From the NCBI GenBank assembly GCA_016235915.1, contig JACRIC010000044.1, positions 1 to 5,881 of the forward strand: a stretch of 5,881 nt of DNA. Direction: 5' to 3'. How positions within the stretch are numbered: the stretch's first letter is position 1; every line of letters starts with the position of its first letter. Source of the stretch: Candidatus Peregrinibacteria bacterium (GTDB lineage: Bacteria > Patescibacteriota > Gracilibacteria > UBA1369 > JACRIC01). Both the position numbers and the translations under genes were made by a program. The notes under the pieces are model-generated. The model saw only the letters and a program-made list of their open reading frames with translations. It made no database searches and was not told where the DNA came from. Of this stretch, positions 5,765 through 5,881 are shown piece by piece.

Positions 5765-5881
5765 ATATTATGGGAATTCAGGTTAAAAATAAAAAAAGTG
5801 TGGCTGGAAGGGCAGCCAAAGATTTATTCCGCCGCCGCGCAAGTGATTGCCGAAGCGGATTATATAATTTTTGGTCCGGGA
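5765..5881 (+). CDS. CofD/YvcK-family fragment, no N-terminal half, cut by window end
   Basis: In the frame that continues from the previous gene's stop (5762-5764) the translation includes LKIKKVWLEGQPKIYS and then AAQVIAEADYIIFGPG, running off the window. This closely resembles the middle of the CofD/YvcK family (gluconeogenesis factor YvcK; 2-phospho-L-lactate transferase), where a 'V.LEP...ANPEAIEAI..ADLIIIGPG' block comes roughly 150 or more residues into the protein. The usual N-terminal Rossmann part with its GGGTG loop is missing: the frame has a stop only about 18 bases upstream and no ATG. The only nearby ATG (5770) is in a different frame and yields an unrelated peptide. An A7 run at 5791-5797 separates the two frames; one base less would join them. 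It may be a decayed remnant, an assembly or sequencing error, or a short CofD-like protein starting at an unusual codon such as GTG 5798. Confidence 0.5.
   Translation, partial: MLWEFRLKIKKVWLEGQPKIYSAAAQVIAEADYIIFGPG

Noticed and set aside
5785..5818. Minus-strand terminator-like hairpin (TGGCTG/CAGCCA stem, then T-rich run)
   Set aside because: The stem is only 6 bases, a CAC separates it from the T run, and it falls inside codons of the conserved VWLEGQPK block, so it is probably chance.
5770..5881. ATG-initiated frame starting MGIQVKNKKSVAGRAAKD
   Set aside because: The peptide resembles nothing I know, whereas the neighbouring frame gives a clear CofD/YvcK block over the same bases.

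Overview
The window looks like a piece of a genome from a Patescibacteria (CPR) bacterium, possibly Peregrinibacteria-like. This is inferred from protein character only: a short alanyl-tRNA synthetase that ends right after its editing domain, a MiaB with a 'GCMVRK' variant after its third cysteine, no clear Shine-Dalgarno sequences, very tight gene packing and many A/T homopolymer runs. TAA, TAG and TGA all end genes here, so nothing points to the Gracilibacteria code in which TGA is read as glycine. I could not run a search, so the lineage is tentative.

Left part (1-2196, + strand): a tightly packed run of three genes. The first is the C-terminal end of a bacterial PH-domain (bPH2, YdbS-like) protein cut by the window edge. 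The second is a complete small membrane protein of the same family that begins at the base after the first gene's stop. Six bases later comes miaB, the radical-SAM enzyme that methylthiolates A37 of tRNAs. No promoter for this run lies inside the window.

Middle (2177-4030, - strand): alaS, alanyl-tRNA synthetase, tail to tail with miaB. The two coding regions overlap by 20 bases, and alaS has its own good promoter in the 156-base divergent gap at 4031-4186.

Right part (4187-5881, + strand): a 525-residue protein with a lysine-rich cytoplasmic tail, one membrane anchor and a large exported domain resembling DUF3352. Directly behind it, and in the same reading frame, is an internal-looking piece of a CofD/YvcK-family protein that lacks its N-terminal half and any normal start codon; the window ends inside it.

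Functionally the window joins two translation genes (tRNA modification and tRNA charging) with envelope proteins of unknown role. I see no tRNA, rRNA, CRISPR array, insertion sequence or phage gene. No stretch over 300 bases lacks a gene. I did not find a convincing new multi-gene system; the best leads are the orphan CofD/YvcK fragment, the reduced AlaRS with an added cysteine cluster, and the homopolymer inside the alaS promoter.
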